DNA of 42,492 nucleotides from the NCBI GenBank assembly GCA_023134145.1, contig JAGLUW010000007.1, forward strand, positions 1-42,492, read 5' to 3'. The notes beneath the pieces were generated by a model that ran no database searches, was not told the origin of the DNA, and saw nothing but the letters and a program-made list of their open reading frames with translations. Source of the stretch: Sulfuriflexus sp. GTDB lineage: Bacteria > Pseudomonadota > Gammaproteobacteria > AKS1. Both the position numbers and the translations under genes were made by a program. Shown here piece after piece: positions 1 to 7,697 of the stretch (positions are counted from its first letter, which is position 1; each line of letters starts with the position of its first letter).

Positions 1-161
1 AAAAGGGCTGACATGGTTCCGTCTACACCTTTAGCATCGAATGCACCCTTTGGCCAAGCGGCTAATACAGTTTGCGGAGTCAAAAGACCTGCGCCTACTG
101 CAACAGCCACTGCACCCGAGGCCATACTGCCCTTGAGGAATGTTCTGCGTGTTTGAATCAT
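1..161 (-). CDS. soxY: Second SoxY-like thiosulfate carrier protein, 5' part only
   Basis: The gene begins at an ATG at 161 behind a TAGGAG ribosome binding site and runs off the left edge, so only 53 codons are visible. The start MIQTRRTFLKGSMASG carries a twin-arginine motif (RRTFLKG), a hydrophobic stretch and a VLAAWPKGAFD cleavage/mature start. This closely matches the complete SoxY at 677-1147 (RRSFLRK, VLAAWPKAAFD). SoxY in the family is a periplasmic carrier that binds sulfur intermediates on a C-terminal cysteine and dimerises with SoxZ. The C-terminal GGCGG arm of this copy lies outside the window, so it is not known whether the copy can carry substrate. It looks like a tandem duplicate. 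It is separated from soxZ by a terminator and has its own sigma-54-like promoter. Confidence 0.85.
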   Translation of the reverse strand, partial: MIQTRRTFLKGSMASGAVAVAVGAGLLTPQTVLAAWPKGAFDAKGVDGTMSAL

Positions 162-205
162 TATTAATAACTCCTAAATAGTTTTCTTTACACACTATTA
201 TCTAT

Positions 206-221
206 TACAAGAGTCGTACCA
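206..221 (-). promoter_or_regulatory. Candidate sigma-54 (-24/-12) promoter of the second soxY
   Basis: Read on the minus strand the site is TGGTACGACTCTTGTA. The sigma-54 consensus is TGGCACG-N4-TTGCA, so spacing is exact and only two positions differ, one of them the C of the -12 GC. The -12 end is about 45 nt from the soxY2 ATG. The nearby regulator at 1253-2617 is of the sigma-54-activating type, which gives the site a plausible activator. Activity is inferred. Confidence 0.5.
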
Positions 222-273
222 ACTTTAGATGTACCACAAAACAACAACTTAAGATTCATTAGGCCCTAAACGC

Positions 274-303
274 AAAAACGCGGATTGCATATCGCAATCC
301 GCG
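274..303 (-). terminator. Rho-independent terminator after soxZ
   Basis: On the minus strand a perfect 10-bp stem (CGCGGATTGC at 303-294, complement at 288-279) with a 5-nt loop is followed directly by TTTTT (278-274). It lies 44 nt beyond the soxZ stop codon, so it should end the soxYZ transcript before the second soxY. Confidence 0.8.
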
Positions 304-346
304 CATTGCAAAGTCGAACAAGTCGACTTATTAGCAGTTACTAAAC

Positions 347-664
347 TTAGCTAACAGACACTTCTGTTGAAGCACTTTCGCCAAGATTATCTAACCAAGC
401 AATCGTAATCTTATCGCCCTTTGCCGCACCATCAATTTCAACGGATAAGTAAGGGTTCTTAGAAACAGCAATACCCATATTCACTTTAATGACTTCAGCG
501 TCTTCGTGCTTAACAGTCACTTCTTGAATGTAATGAGCAGGAATAACTTCACCTGTTTCTTTACTCTTACGCAAACCAGTTTCCATAGGGTGGAACAAAA
601 TTGCCTTAACTACGGCGTAACCCTTTTTACCACTTGCGCGTACTTTTAATTTTTTCTTAGCCAT
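347..664 (-). CDS. soxZ: Thiosulfate oxidation carrier complex protein SoxZ
   Basis: SoxZ is the partner of SoxY in the periplasmic SoxYZ carrier, on which sulfur intermediates are held during thiosulfate oxidation. The 105-residue protein has the usual family length. It shows the family signature around residues 25-48: HPMETGLRKSKETG followed by IPAHYIQEVTV. The C-terminal half (ITIAWLDNLGES) continues the immunoglobulin-like fold. There is no signal peptide, which fits known SoxZ proteins that are exported by riding with the Tat-targeted SoxY. A strong AAGGAG site precedes the ATG. It lies 12 nt after soxY and is almost certainly cotranscribed with it. Confidence 0.95.
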   Translation of the reverse strand: MAKKKLKVRASGKKGYAVVKAILFHPMETGLRKSKETGEVIPAHYIQEVTVKHEDAEVIKVNMGIAVSKNPYLSVEIDGAAKGDKITIAWLDNLGESASTEVSVS

Positions 665-676
665 GTCTATATCTCC

Positions 677-1147
677 TTAACCGCCACAACCGCCAAGGGT
701 AACCTTGATTGTCTTTGTTGCACCGAAAAGCTTGCCATTTGCACGCACTACAGCAACAACCTTAGAGGTCTTACCAAGTTTGATACGTGTTGCAAGAACT
801 GGGCGTGCTTTCGCACTCATATCAGCTGAAATAGCTAATGGACGGGCATTTTCTAAAGCAAAGATGCTAATAGACTCTACGCCGGTAATTTTAGTTTTCA
901 CGGTAACAGGTACAACTGAACCATTTTCCGCGATATCAGGTGTACGAAGTTTGATTTGATTGGTTTCTTCAAATGACTCTGTACCCAATAAGCCCATCAT
1001 TGCGTCTTTAACACTCGTAGAGTCAAACGCGGCCTTTGGCCATGCAGCCAAAACATGTGATGGCGTTAACAGGCCTGACGCTACTGAAACAGCAACTAGG
1101 CTACCTGCCATTGATTTACGCAAAAAACTGCGTCGTTGGTTATTCAT
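677..1147 (-). CDS. soxY: Thiosulfate oxidation carrier protein SoxY
   Basis: SoxY carries the growing sulfane/sulfonate substrate on a cysteine at the tip of a flexible C-terminal arm. Here the 156-residue protein starts with a Tat signal (MNNQRRSFLRKSMAG, then a hydrophobic stretch ending SHVLAA) and ends exactly in GGCGG, the substrate-binding swinging arm. Length and both ends match intact SoxY. An AGGAGG site precedes the ATG. The genes soxX, soxA, soxB and soxCD are not in the window, so the catalytic enzymes must be encoded elsewhere if the pathway is complete. The cluster lies directly downstream of an NtrC-type two-component system on the same strand. Confidence 0.95.
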   Translation of the reverse strand: MNNQRRSFLRKSMAGSLVAVSVASGLLTPSHVLAAWPKAAFDSTSVKDAMMGLLGTESFEETNQIKLRTPDIAENGSVVPVTVKTKITGVESISIFALENARPLAISADMSAKARPVLATRIKLGKTSKVVAVVRANGKLFGATKTIKVTLGGCGG

Positions 1148-1217
1148 AAGGTATTCCTCCTACTTATCTGTGAGCTACTTTACCAGAAAGCCAATAAGGG
1201 CTCTGGCGGGCAAAAGC

Positions 1218-1252
1218 GGTGCGAGTTGCACCCTTTACCGTGCAGACTGCAC
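1218..1252. promoter_or_regulatory. Pair of GTGC-N5-GCAC dyads upstream of soxY, probable activator sites
   Basis: Two inverted repeats of identical architecture are visible: GTGC GAGTT GCAC (1219-1231) and GTGC AGACT GCAC (1240-1252). Their centres are 21 bp apart, two helical turns, so they face the same side of DNA. The second abuts the stop codon of the response regulator. Paired dyads of this kind are typical for dimeric NtrC-family enhancer-binding proteins. No T-tract follows, so they are not terminators. I found no convincing -24/-12 element between them and soxY. Confidence 0.5.
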
Positions 1253-2617
1253 TTAGCCATCAGAATCTGTAAGCTTTTGATATTGTTGCAATCTTCGCCA
1301 TAAGGTTGATTTGTTAATCCCTAATGCTGTTGCGGTTTTTTCTCGGTTATTTGAGTATTTCTCTAGTAATTTCAATATATAACGACGATCTAGCTCTTCC
1401 AATGTAGGCAGATCTGCATCTATGGCATTTCCCTTCGGATTTATCGTGGGTAAACCTTCCAAACTGAGCAATTCGCTGTCTGCCAAGGCCACATGCCGTT
1501 CAACCAGATTACGCAGTTCTCGCACATTACCCGGCCATTCATACTCGCAAAGCTGTTGTACTGAACTGGCATCAAAGCCTTTCACATTACGATTAAAACG
1601 ATCCGCAAAATGATTTACAAAATGCTGAATCAATTCGGGGATATCATCCTTACGCTCAGTTAGTGATGGCATGCGCATTTTTACGACATTAAGCCGATGA
1701 TAAAGATCATGACGAAATTTATCTTGCGCAACCATTTCCTCAAGATTGCGATTCGTTGCAACAACAAAACGCACATCAATCGCGACTGGCTTAATACCGC
1801 CAACTCGTTGCACAACTTGTTCCTGTACTACGCGCATTAACTTAGTTTGCATGGCATCAGAGATGTTACAAATCTCATCAAGAAAAACAGTGCCGCCACT
1901 GGCCATTTCTAACAGACCCATTTTACTTTGCATGGCTCCGGTGAATGCACCTTTTTCATGGCCAAATAATTCTGACTCAAGCAAGCTATCTGTTAACGAA
2001 CCACAGTCAATAACAATAAAGGGACGATCGGCAACACTGCTTTGATAGTGAATTGCACGTGCGGCTAATTCTTTACCACAACCAGACTCACCTTCTAAAA
2101 TAACGTTACAGCGAATGTCGGCTATTTTCTCAATCATCGAATAAACTTTCTGCATCGACTCACTTTTGCCCAACATGCCATAGCGATGTTGCTCATCACT
2201 AAGCTGTCGTTTTAATAATAGATTTTCTGTCTCAAGATTATGGTGCTGAAGTGTTTTTTCTATAAGGATTAATAGCTCATCCATGTCGTAAGGTTTTTTA
2301 ATAAAATCAGCCGCACCTAAACGCAGGGCTTCAATCGCATTATCAACCGTAGAAAATGCCGTCATCATAATCACAGGGATATCCGCATCTTTGTTTTTAA
2401 CTTCAGCAAGTACTTCCATGCCAGTCATGCCTGGCATACGTAAATCAGTGACCACCAAATCAATATGATTGGCATTAATGAATTCCATTGCATGATCTGG
2501 ATTCTTAAATATTTCGTAACGATATTTTTTCTCGTCAATGAAGCGCAGCATTAAGTCGCCTGCTTTCGCATCATCATCAATAAAAACTATTTGTGGACGT
2601 TTATCTTTACTCGCCAT
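1253..2617 (-). CDS. NtrC-family sigma-54-dependent response regulator, probable sox regulator
   Basis: The order of domains is receiver (about residues 8-120, phospho-acceptor Asp in VVTDLRMPG near residue 58), central AAA+ domain (Walker A GESGCGKE, GAFTGA loop that contacts sigma-54, Walker B GTVFLDE) and a C-terminal Fis-type helix-turn-helix (TALGINKSTLWRRLQQ). The intact GAFTGA indicates a true activator of sigma-54 promoters. An upstream ATG at 2635 would add six residues and overlap the kinase gene, but it lacks a ribosome binding site. The ATG at 2617 begins the usual short lead to the receiver, so it is preferred. The gene follows its kinase and precedes soxYZ, so control of sulfur oxidation is inferred, as for the TspS-TspR system of acidithiobacilli. 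Confidence 0.9.
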   Translation of the reverse strand: MASKDKRPQIVFIDDDAKAGDLMLRFIDEKKYRYEIFKNPDHAMEFINANHIDLVVTDLRMPGMTGMEVLAEVKNKDADIPVIMMTAFSTVDNAIEALRLGAADFIKKPYDMDELLILIEKTLQHHNLETENLLLKRQLSDEQHRYGMLGKSESMQKVYSMIEKIADIRCNVILEGESGCGKELAARAIHYQSSVADRPFIVIDCGSLTDSLLESELFGHEKGAFTGAMQSKMGLLEMASGGTVFLDEICNISDAMQTKLMRVVQEQVVQRVGGIKPVAIDVRFVVATNRNLEEMVAQDKFRHDLYHRLNVVKMRMPSLTERKDDIPELIQHFVNHFADRFNRNVKGFDASSVQQLCEYEWPGNVRELRNLVERHVALADSELLSLEGLPTINPKGNAIDADLPTLEELDRRYILKLLEKYSNNREKTATALGINKSTLWRRLQQYQKLTDSDG

Positions 2618-2621
2618 ACCT

Positions 2622-4547
2622 TTATGCCTGCTCATTTTTAATTGGAAGCGTCATTGTTACTAACACACCCACGTCACTGTTATTTTCTATTTTCAACATA
2701 CCACCGTGTTGTTCCATGATCCCCATGCTAATAGACAAACCTAGGCCATAACCTTCGCCAACTTGTTTGCTGCTGTAAAACGGATCAAACACATTATCTA
2801 ATTCATCTTCGTCAATGCCGATACCTTTATCTGACACCGACACCGATATATTGTTCGCATCTGTATAAACCTGTATCTCGATACTGCTATCACGCGCACT
2901 GGCCTGAATAGCATTGAGTAATAAATTAATTAACACCTGCTGCAGTTGACTACGATCACCGTATAAAAACAGCTCTAAATCATCTGGCATATGCAATACG
3001 ACTGCATGCTCATTGGCTTGTTGTTGCACCAATGCAAGCGTATCTGCAATCCATTCAGAAAGTTTAAAGTGCGAAAAACTCGGCGGAACCTGTCGAGCGA
3101 AATTTAATATCCCCTGTACAATACCCGATGCACGCAAGGTTTCTTCGCGTAGTGAAATAATATCTTGCTTACTATTTTCATCCGCACAGTCTGAATTTCG
3201 TTCAAGTAATTTACTCAAAGTAAGAATATTATTTAACGGATTATTTAATTCATGACCAATACCCGCAGCCATTTGTCCTATACTGGCTAACTTAGCTTGC
3301 TGCAACATAATATGCTGCGCGTGATCACGTTCCACGGCGGCTTTATCTAAGGTATCCGCCATATAGTTAAATGAATCTGTCAGCTGTTCAATTTCAACCA
3401 CACCACTTGTTGAACTCGCTCTTATAGAGTTGCGGCCTTTGGCATAATCTTTAATTGTTTTCGCTAATTGCGTTACTGGCCTTGCAACGTGACTTGCGAT
3501 CATACCCGCTAACCAAAGACTAACAATTAAACCAATACCCGCTAATAATAAACTGGCAATACGAATTTGTCGAAATGGTGCGGCGATTGCATTTTGATCA
3601 ATACGCAACATAACAACCCAATGTGCTAACAAATCTGGGTATGGCATATATTCAAGAAAATAAATCGACTCCGATTTATCGTCACTAATAACATAGCCCT
3701 CAATTTCTCCCTTTATGGCTTCGTAAAGAGATTTATCTAAGGCATCTTTTAAGCGACGTTCTTGTGATTTAATATCCGTAAAATTGAGTGACTGACTATC
3801 ATCATAAAGAATCACTTCATGACGATCTTTTTCCTCTGGGTTTATTTCAGCGATAAGAATTTTTGCGTTACGCGGCCGTTGTGAAAAGTCTAAAATACGA
3901 TTTATTTGCTCACCCAACATATTCGCAACTAGATAACCAACAAAGTGTCCTTCTCGTGACATGGGTAAAATATAATCGAGCATCGGCAAACTAGTATCAT
4001 CGTCTTGTTCTAATCTTGTTTGCGTTAATAGCGTTACACTTATTTCATCATTGGGTAATTCATAAAGTCGATCAATATATTGTTCGTCGTCTATTTCTTC
4101 TTCAGCAAAAGGAAAACTCTCAATACCATCAAATGACGCCGGCGAACTTTGCCCGAAGCGAACTTTAACGAGCGTATTGGCTTGCGCATCAAGCACACGC
4201 AATGTGTTCATCGATGGAACGATCTTCTGAAAGGCTTCAAGGAAGGTATTAATATTTTCGGTGCGCTGAAAAAATTCAGGATGCAGATCACCATCCGCGG
4301 CGGCTTGCATCACCGGAATATATTGCTCAATCGCGGGCGCCGTTGCCAAGGCACTGAAGGTCTCACGCTCATAGACAATACGCCGATCGATCTCAGCCAC
4401 AAGGCTAGCCAAACTCGCAGCCAACTCTGCCTGCACCTCTTCCTGATAACGGCGCTCAGCGTAATAGGTCGCCGCCAACACCAAAATGGTCAGTGGCAAC
4501 AAGATAGACAGTGCTACCCGCAAAAATATGTCATTTCTTAACTTCAA
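2622..4547 (-). CDS. Membrane sensor histidine kinase with large periplasmic domain and HAMP
   Basis: The 641-residue protein has a first membrane segment near residues 9-25 and a periplasmic sensor of about 300 residues, probably Cache-like. A second membrane segment lies near 332-352, then a HAMP domain (ARPVTQLAKTIKDYAKG). The phospho-acceptor His is about residue 432 (GIGHELNNPLNN). The ATPase domain has N, G1 and G2 boxes (LLNAIQAS, DKGIGID, GYGLGLSIS). The start is TTG, chosen because AAGGA lies six bases upstream. It ends just before the response regulator gene, so the two form one operon and a cognate pair. The ligand cannot be read from the sequence; the sox genes downstream suggest a sulfur compound. 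Confidence 0.9.
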   Translation of the reverse strand: MKLRNDIFLRVALSILLPLTILVLAATYYAERRYQEEVQAELAASLASLVAEIDRRIVYERETFSALATAPAIEQYIPVMQAAADGDLHPEFFQRTENINTFLEAFQKIVPSMNTLRVLDAQANTLVKVRFGQSSPASFDGIESFPFAEEEIDDEQYIDRLYELPNDEISVTLLTQTRLEQDDDTSLPMLDYILPMSREGHFVGYLVANMLGEQINRILDFSQRPRNAKILIAEINPEEKDRHEVILYDDSQSLNFTDIKSQERRLKDALDKSLYEAIKGEIEGYVISDDKSESIYFLEYMPYPDLLAHWVVMLRIDQNAIAAPFRQIRIASLLLAGIGLIVSLWLAGMIASHVARPVTQLAKTIKDYAKGRNSIRASSTSGVVEIEQLTDSFNYMADTLDKAAVERDHAQHIMLQQAKLASIGQMAAGIGHELNNPLNNILTLSKLLERNSDCADENSKQDIISLREETLRASGIVQGILNFARQVPPSFSHFKLSEWIADTLALVQQQANEHAVVLHMPDDLELFLYGDRSQLQQVLINLLLNAIQASARDSSIEIQVYTDANNISVSVSDKGIGIDEDELDNVFDPFYSSKQVGEGYGLGLSISMGIMEQHGGMLKIENNSDVGVLVTMTLPIKNEQA

Positions 4548-4576
4548 ACGTGATCCTTGCTACCAATGGTTTCGAT

Positions 4577-4601
4577 AATTACCAAAATTACCAAAATTAC
4601 T
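4577..4601. repeat. Three 9-bp-spaced AATTACC repeats upstream of the kinase gene
   Basis: AATTACC occurs at 4577-4583 and 4586-4592, and AATTACT at 4595-4601, at an exact 9-bp period. The array lies about 30-55 bp before the kinase start in an AT-rich stretch. It could bind a regulator or simply be slipped AT-rich DNA. Confidence 0.4.
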
Positions 4602-4662
4602 AAGTTTCTATAATTATATAGCGAAATTCATACCGCGCGCGTGCATAGCGGCGGGTTTCGTT

Positions 4663-4668
4663 TATACT
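4663..4668 (+). promoter_or_regulatory. Weak -10 candidate for the lptM-lysA operon
   Basis: TATACT lies 35 bp before the lptM ATG, in the gap between the divergent kinase and lptM genes. I see no good -35 hexamer at 16-18 bp, so this is only a likely position for the operon promoter. Confidence 0.3.
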
Positions 4669-4703
4669 GCATGAAAATGACTATCTAGCTAGGGATTCTG
4701 GTG

Positions 4704-4850
4704 ATGGCTACCAATACAAACTCAAACATTTTCAGTCGAATCGGCCTAATACTGCTACTGGCTCTGCCTTTGCTGCTAACAGGCTGTGGTCAAAAGGGTG
4801 ATTTATATCATCCAGATCAAGCATCTCGCAGCACTATCCACGCAGGCTAA
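4704..4850 (+). CDS. lptM: Small outer-membrane lipoprotein LptM (YifL family)
   Basis: This 48-codon gene encodes a lipoprotein with a hydrophobic signal (residues 13-27) and a lipobox LLTGC, lipid-modified at Cys28. The family signature GCGQKGDLYHP follows at once. In Escherichia coli LptM assists maturation of the LptD/E lipopolysaccharide transporter and is encoded next to dapF, as here. It ends 13 nt before lysA. The protein is short but the lipobox, the GxKGxLY motif and the context agree. It is easily missed because an artificial extension of lysA overlaps it in another frame. Confidence 0.9.
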   Translation: MATNTNSNIFSRIGLILLLALPLLLTGCGQKGDLYHPDQASRSTIHAG

Positions 4851-4863
4851 ACGGAGAGTAATC

Positions 4864-6120
4864 ATGTCAGACACTGCATTTAACTATGCAGACGGCTCGC
4901 TGTTTGCTGAGGATGTCTCATTAACCAACGTCGCTGAGCAATTTGACACGCCGTGCTACGTTTACTCGCGCGCGGCAATCGAGCAAAGCTGGCAAGCCTA
5001 TGCCTCGGCATTAGCCGAGCAACCACACTTAATTTGCTATGCGGTTAAGGCCAATTCCAATATCGCGGTGCTTAATATCTTGGCTCGATTGGGTTCGGGC
5101 TTTGATATTGTTTCGCTTGGCGAACTCGAGCGTGTACTCGCTGCCGGTGGTTCTGCCGATAAAATTGTTTTCTCTGGTGTAGGTAAGAAAACCGTTGAGA
5201 TCGAGCGCGCACTTGAAGCCGGTATTCACTGCTTCAATGTCGAATCTGAAGCCGAATTACAGAGAATTAACACGATTGCAGGCGCTATGGGTGTATCTGC
5301 ACCGGTATCACTGCGCGTAAATCCAGACATTGATGCGGGTACCCATCCTTATATATCAACGGGCCTGAAAGAAAATAAATTCGGTATACCGATTGAACAA
5401 GCCTTGGATGTTTACAAAATGGCTGCCGAAGCCGAGCACCTTGAGGTGCGTGGTATTGATTGCCATATCGGCTCACAGCTTATTGATCTCTCACCTTATG
5501 GTGAAGCACTGCAGCGCACGCTGAACTTAGTCGACCAACTGGCTGATATTGGTATCCAACTCCATCACCTCGATATCGGTGGTGGTATTGGTATTCGCTA
5601 TGCCAACGAAACACCACCATCAATGCAGGAATACGCCGCTATTATTAAAGAGGCGCTTGCCGGTCGAAACTTGTCACTGATTCTTGAACCAGGTCGCTCC
5701 ATTGTTGGCAACGCGGGCGTTTTACTTACCCGTGTTGAACACCTCAAGCACGGTGACGAACATAATTTTGCGATTGTCGATGCCGCGATGAACGACCTGA
5801 TGCGCCCTGCTTTATATGGTGCGTGGCAGGCAATTGATCCCGTTACACCACGTCCTGCGCCCATGGCACAGATGTACGATGTGGTCGGGCCTATTTGTGA
5901 AACCGGCGATTTCCTCGGTAAACAACGGCTATTATCGTTACAAGAAGGCGATTTACTCGCTGTGCGTTCCGCAGGTGCCTATGGCTTCACCATGAGCTCA
6001 AATTACAATTCTCGACCTCGCGTCGCAGAAGTGATGGTTGATGGTGCGCAAACACATCTTATTCGTGAACGTGAAACACTCGCTAGCCTGACAACTGGCG
6101 AGCAGTGCCTGCCTGAATAA
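4864..6120 (+). CDS. lysA: Diaminopimelate decarboxylase
   Basis: LysA removes CO2 from meso-diaminopimelate to give lysine, the last step of the pathway. The start at 4864 (MSDTAFNYADG) follows a GGAGAG site and gives 418 residues, the normal length. A longer frame from 4786 overlaps lptM and adds unrelated residues. Family marks are the PLP lysine in CYAVKANSN (Lys62), the glycine loop GGGIGIRY, EPGRSIV, and ICETGDFLG, whose Cys belongs to the active site formed across the dimer. It is followed by dapF, so two consecutive lysine/peptidoglycan steps share the operon. Confidence 0.97.
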   Translation: MSDTAFNYADGSLFAEDVSLTNVAEQFDTPCYVYSRAAIEQSWQAYASALAEQPHLICYAVKANSNIAVLNILARLGSGFDIVSLGELERVLAAGGSADKIVFSGVGKKTVEIERALEAGIHCFNVESEAELQRINTIAGAMGVSAPVSLRVNPDIDAGTHPYISTGLKENKFGIPIEQALDVYKMAAEAEHLEVRGIDCHIGSQLIDLSPYGEALQRTLNLVDQLADIGIQLHHLDIGGGIGIRYANETPPSMQEYAAIIKEALAGRNLSLILEPGRSIVGNAGVLLTRVEHLKHGDEHNFAIVDAAMNDLMRPALYGAWQAIDPVTPRPAPMAQMYDVVGPICETGDFLGKQRLLSLQEGDLLAVRSAGAYGFTMSSNYNSRPRVAEVMVDGAQTHLIRERETLASLTTGEQCLPE

Positions 6121-6154
6121 CGGCAACGAACTCAAAACCTGCTAACCTGTAGCC

Positions 6155-6985
6155 ATGAATTTATCCTTCAGCAAAATGCATGGTCTTGGCAACGACTTCG
6201 TTGTCATCAATGCCATTAGCCAAACTGTATCGCTCAATAGCGAAATCGTGCAACGTCTTGCCGATCGTCACCGTGGTATTGGTTGTGATCAAGTTCTGAT
6301 TGTTGAAGCTGCCCGTAGTCCAGATACCGATTTCTTTTATCGTATCTTTAATTCTGATGGCAGCGAAGTTGCGCAATGCGGCAATGGCGCACGCTGTTTC
6401 GCTCGCTATGTCCGCGACAAAGGTCTTACCGACCAAAATACAATCCGCGTTGAAACCATTTCTGGCTTCATGACTTTGCAGATTGAAAGCGATGATCAAA
6501 TCACCGTAAACATGGGTATACCTCGCTTAGAGCCACACGATATACCGCTACGCCGTGATAACCGTGCCGATTCTTACCAAATTAATATTGATGGCCAGAC
6601 GATTGAATTTGGCGCTGTTTCATTGGGTAATCCGCATGCCGTTATCCGCGTCGAAGATATTTGCTCAGCCCCTGTTTCAACATTGGGTCCCTTACTCGAA
6701 TCGCATGATGATTTTCCTGAACGTGCCAATATTGGTTTTGTTCAAGTATCCGATCCAAGCCATCTCATTTTACGTGTTTACGAACGTGGTAGCGGTGAAA
6801 CTGAGGCATGCGGTAGCGGTGCTTGTGCAGCAATGATTATCGCTCGCCAACAAGGGTGGGTTGATGATAGTGTTACGGTTAAGTTACGTGGAGGGATGCT
6901 GCGTATAAGTTGGAAAGGTGAAGGCGAACCAGTCTGGATGACGGGACCTGCCGCACATGTTTTCGATGGTGAAATTAAGTTATGA
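6155..6985 (+). CDS. dapF: Diaminopimelate epimerase
   Basis: DapF converts LL- to meso-diaminopimelate, the substrate of LysA and a peptidoglycan component. The 276-residue protein has the two catalytic cysteines in their conserved settings: AQCGNGARC (Cys75) and EACGSGACA (Cys219). The start MNLSFSKMHGLGNDF is typical of the family. Its last four bases overlap the start of the DUF484 gene, showing tight coupling. Confidence 0.97.
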   Translation: MNLSFSKMHGLGNDFVVINAISQTVSLNSEIVQRLADRHRGIGCDQVLIVEAARSPDTDFFYRIFNSDGSEVAQCGNGARCFARYVRDKGLTDQNTIRVETISGFMTLQIESDDQITVNMGIPRLEPHDIPLRRDNRADSYQINIDGQTIEFGAVSLGNPHAVIRVEDICSAPVSTLGPLLESHDDFPERANIGFVQVSDPSHLILRVYERGSGETEACGSGACAAMIIARQQGWVDDSVTVKLRGGMLRISWKGEGEPVWMTGPAAHVFDGEIKL

Positions 6986-7686
6986 CTCCACACCAGGAAC
7001 ACGATTTAAATATTGACGGTATCTCTGAAAAAGACGTTGTCGATTATTTACAAAAACATCCACGTTTCTTTGAAAACAATTTGGATATTCTTTCCGAGCT
7101 GCGTCTACCGCATCCAAGTGGTACGGCTATTTCTTTAATTGAACGTCAAGTTGATGTGTTGCGTGACAACAATCATAAGCTTGAACAAAAACTCAACAAC
7201 CTAATTCAGATCGCGCGTGATAATGATCGTCTTAATAGTCGCATCCAAAAAATGGCTTTAGCCTTAATGGAAACGACGGCACTCGACGAAGTTTTTTACG
7301 CCATTCAAGTAATCTTACGCAGCGAATTCAATGCAGACTCAACAACACTACGTTGTTTCCGTAATCCAAAAGGAACAACTACACTTGATGATTCATGCTT
7401 CGTTAACAGAGATGCAGACTTCGATAAATTATTTGCTAAGTTCTTTGAAAAAAACAAACCTATTTGTGGCCCATTAGAATCTTCACAAATTAATTTCTTA
7501 TTTAATGACAATGCCGATGCGATTATTTCTGCGGCATTAGTGCCAATTACTAGCCAACAAGAAATCATTGGCATGTTAGCCATAGGTAGTTACGACATTA
7601 ATCGCTTCCATCCTGCAATGGGTACCATCTTCCTTACCTATATAGGTGAAATGATCGGCCGCACCCTTGAGCCGTATTTAAAATAA
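6982..7686 (+). CDS. DUF484 family protein, GAF-like
   Basis: The 234-residue protein belongs to the DUF484 family found between dapF and xerC in many gammaproteobacteria. The N-terminus (VVDYLQKHPRFFENN and LRLPHPSGTAISLIERQ) is the family signature. A predicted coiled coil at about residues 45-80 (LRDNNHKLEQKLNNLIQIARDN) leads to a GAF-like domain ending GMLAIGSYDINRFHPAMGT. The molecular role is unknown. Its ATG overlaps the dapF stop by four bases. Confidence 0.9.
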   Translation: MTPHQEHDLNIDGISEKDVVDYLQKHPRFFENNLDILSELRLPHPSGTAISLIERQVDVLRDNNHKLEQKLNNLIQIARDNDRLNSRIQKMALALMETTALDEVFYAIQVILRSEFNADSTTLRCFRNPKGTTTLDDSCFVNRDADFDKLFAKFFEKNKPICGPLESSQINFLFNDNADAIISAALVPITSQQEIIGMLAIGSYDINRFHPAMGTIFLTYIGEMIGRTLEPYLK

Positions 7687-7697
7687 CGGCGACCAAC

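Noticed and set aside
1148..1217. Sigma-54 promoter directly before soxY
   Set aside because: GG and GC pairs with the required 10-bp spacing are not found on the minus strand in this stretch.
4149..4541. 130-codon open frame antisense to the histidine kinase
   Set aside because: It lies entirely opposite a well-supported kinase sensor domain and resembles no protein.
4786..4863. Upstream extension of lysA
   Set aside because: It overlaps lptM in another frame, and the family start with GGAGAG is at 4864.
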